Positions 63,866 to 64,000 of a stretch of DNA of 64,000 nucleotides are shown piece by piece. The DNA is taken from assembly GCA_035048485.1 (NCBI GenBank), contig CM068581.1:7577430-7641429 (forward strand). The letters are read 5' to 3'. The stretch is from Pteria penguin. Lineage: Eukaryota; Mollusca; Bivalvia; Pterioida; Pteriidae. Made by a program: the position numbers and the translations under genes. A model generated the notes under the pieces. It saw only the letters and a list, made by a program, of their open reading frames with translations, was not told where the DNA came from and searched no databases. Each line of letters begins with the position of its first letter. Within the stretch, counting starts at the first letter, position 1.

Positions 63866-64000
63866 CTGGGTCTGGCACCATAAACTGAGATCATACCTGG
63901 ATCTGGCACCATAAACTGAGATCATACCTGGGTCTGGCACCATAAACTGAGATCATACCTGGATCTGGCTCCATAAACTGAGAAAATATTTAAGTCATTA
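63862..64000. repeat. 31-bp tandem repeat at the right edge containing splice-like words
   Basis: At least four units at 31-bp spacing (starts near 63862, 63893, 63924 and 63955). The plus unit is atacctgggtctggcaccat followed by aaactgagatc. On the minus strand each has ctcag, then tttatggtgccagacccag, then gtatgat. The array overlaps the start of the exon candidate and may continue beyond the window. Confidence 0.85.

Noticed and set aside
1..64000. A bacterial-type operon, phage or defence system
   Set aside because: All supported coding sequence is a spliced animal gene; no prokaryotic-style gene arrangement is present.

Overview
The window is intron-rich, AT-rich animal nuclear DNA. About 4.8 kb of 64 kb is coding, all exons use GT-AG introns, and the rest is dense with tandem repeats, SINEs and DNA transposons. 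I infer a bivalve mollusc. The main reason is the many short non-autonomous elements with ~145-148 bp tandem cores and 3' hairpins, which resemble the 'pearl'/Helitron-like elements described in bivalves. Without database access the species cannot be named.

One gene spans the whole window on the minus strand: an orthologue of the giant E3 ubiquitin ligase HERC1. I resolved 29 exons (numbered here in gene order within the window) and checked them by intron phase. Reading from right to left they encode: a helical/linker region (63.9-61.2 kb); a WD40 propeller (59.8-46.9 kb); a linker with the conserved motif PVPPHH (45.2-41.5 kb); the complete second RCC1-like propeller, RLD2 (40.6-16.7 kb); a short linker (16.5 kb); and most of the HECT domain (16.2-1.3 kb). 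The gene start and most of the protein lie beyond the right edge. The last exon, with the catalytic cysteine, was not found and should lie beyond the left edge. The first junction (63781 to 62758) does not match in phase, so an exon is probably missing there.

The introns hold three layers of repeats. (1) Private minisatellites: 42 bp (2.6-3.2 kb), 55 bp (3.5-4.5 kb), 31 bp (22.8-23.6 kb), 28 bp (27.4-28.1 kb), ~52 bp (39.2-39.85 kb), 53 bp (42.3-43.6 kb), 57 bp (48.5-49.3 kb) and 31 bp (63.86 kb to the edge). (2) At least ten families of modular elements with ~145-150 bp repeated cores and often a 3' hairpin, called families A to K here. (3) Classical transposons: a nearly intact mariner with matching terminal inverted repeats (11726-13063), a second mariner remnant (62.9-63.3 kb), a deletion derivative of a pogo/Tigger element (47.4-48.4 kb), a LINE endonuclease fragment (24.7-25.0 kb), and several tRNA-derived SINEs.

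The most unusual observation is at 42.3-43.64 kb. A ~25-copy minisatellite has been built from the 3' end of a HERC1 exon plus its 5' splice site, so about 25 copies of a GTAAGTAT donor follow the real exon. A 31-bp array at the right edge similarly carries copies of a splice-junction-like sequence beside another exon. Other points of interest are a 723-bp higher-order duplication inside a family A array, nested element insertions, and repeat cores that multiply NF-Y/YY1-like and nuclear-receptor-like (TCAAGGTCA) motifs.
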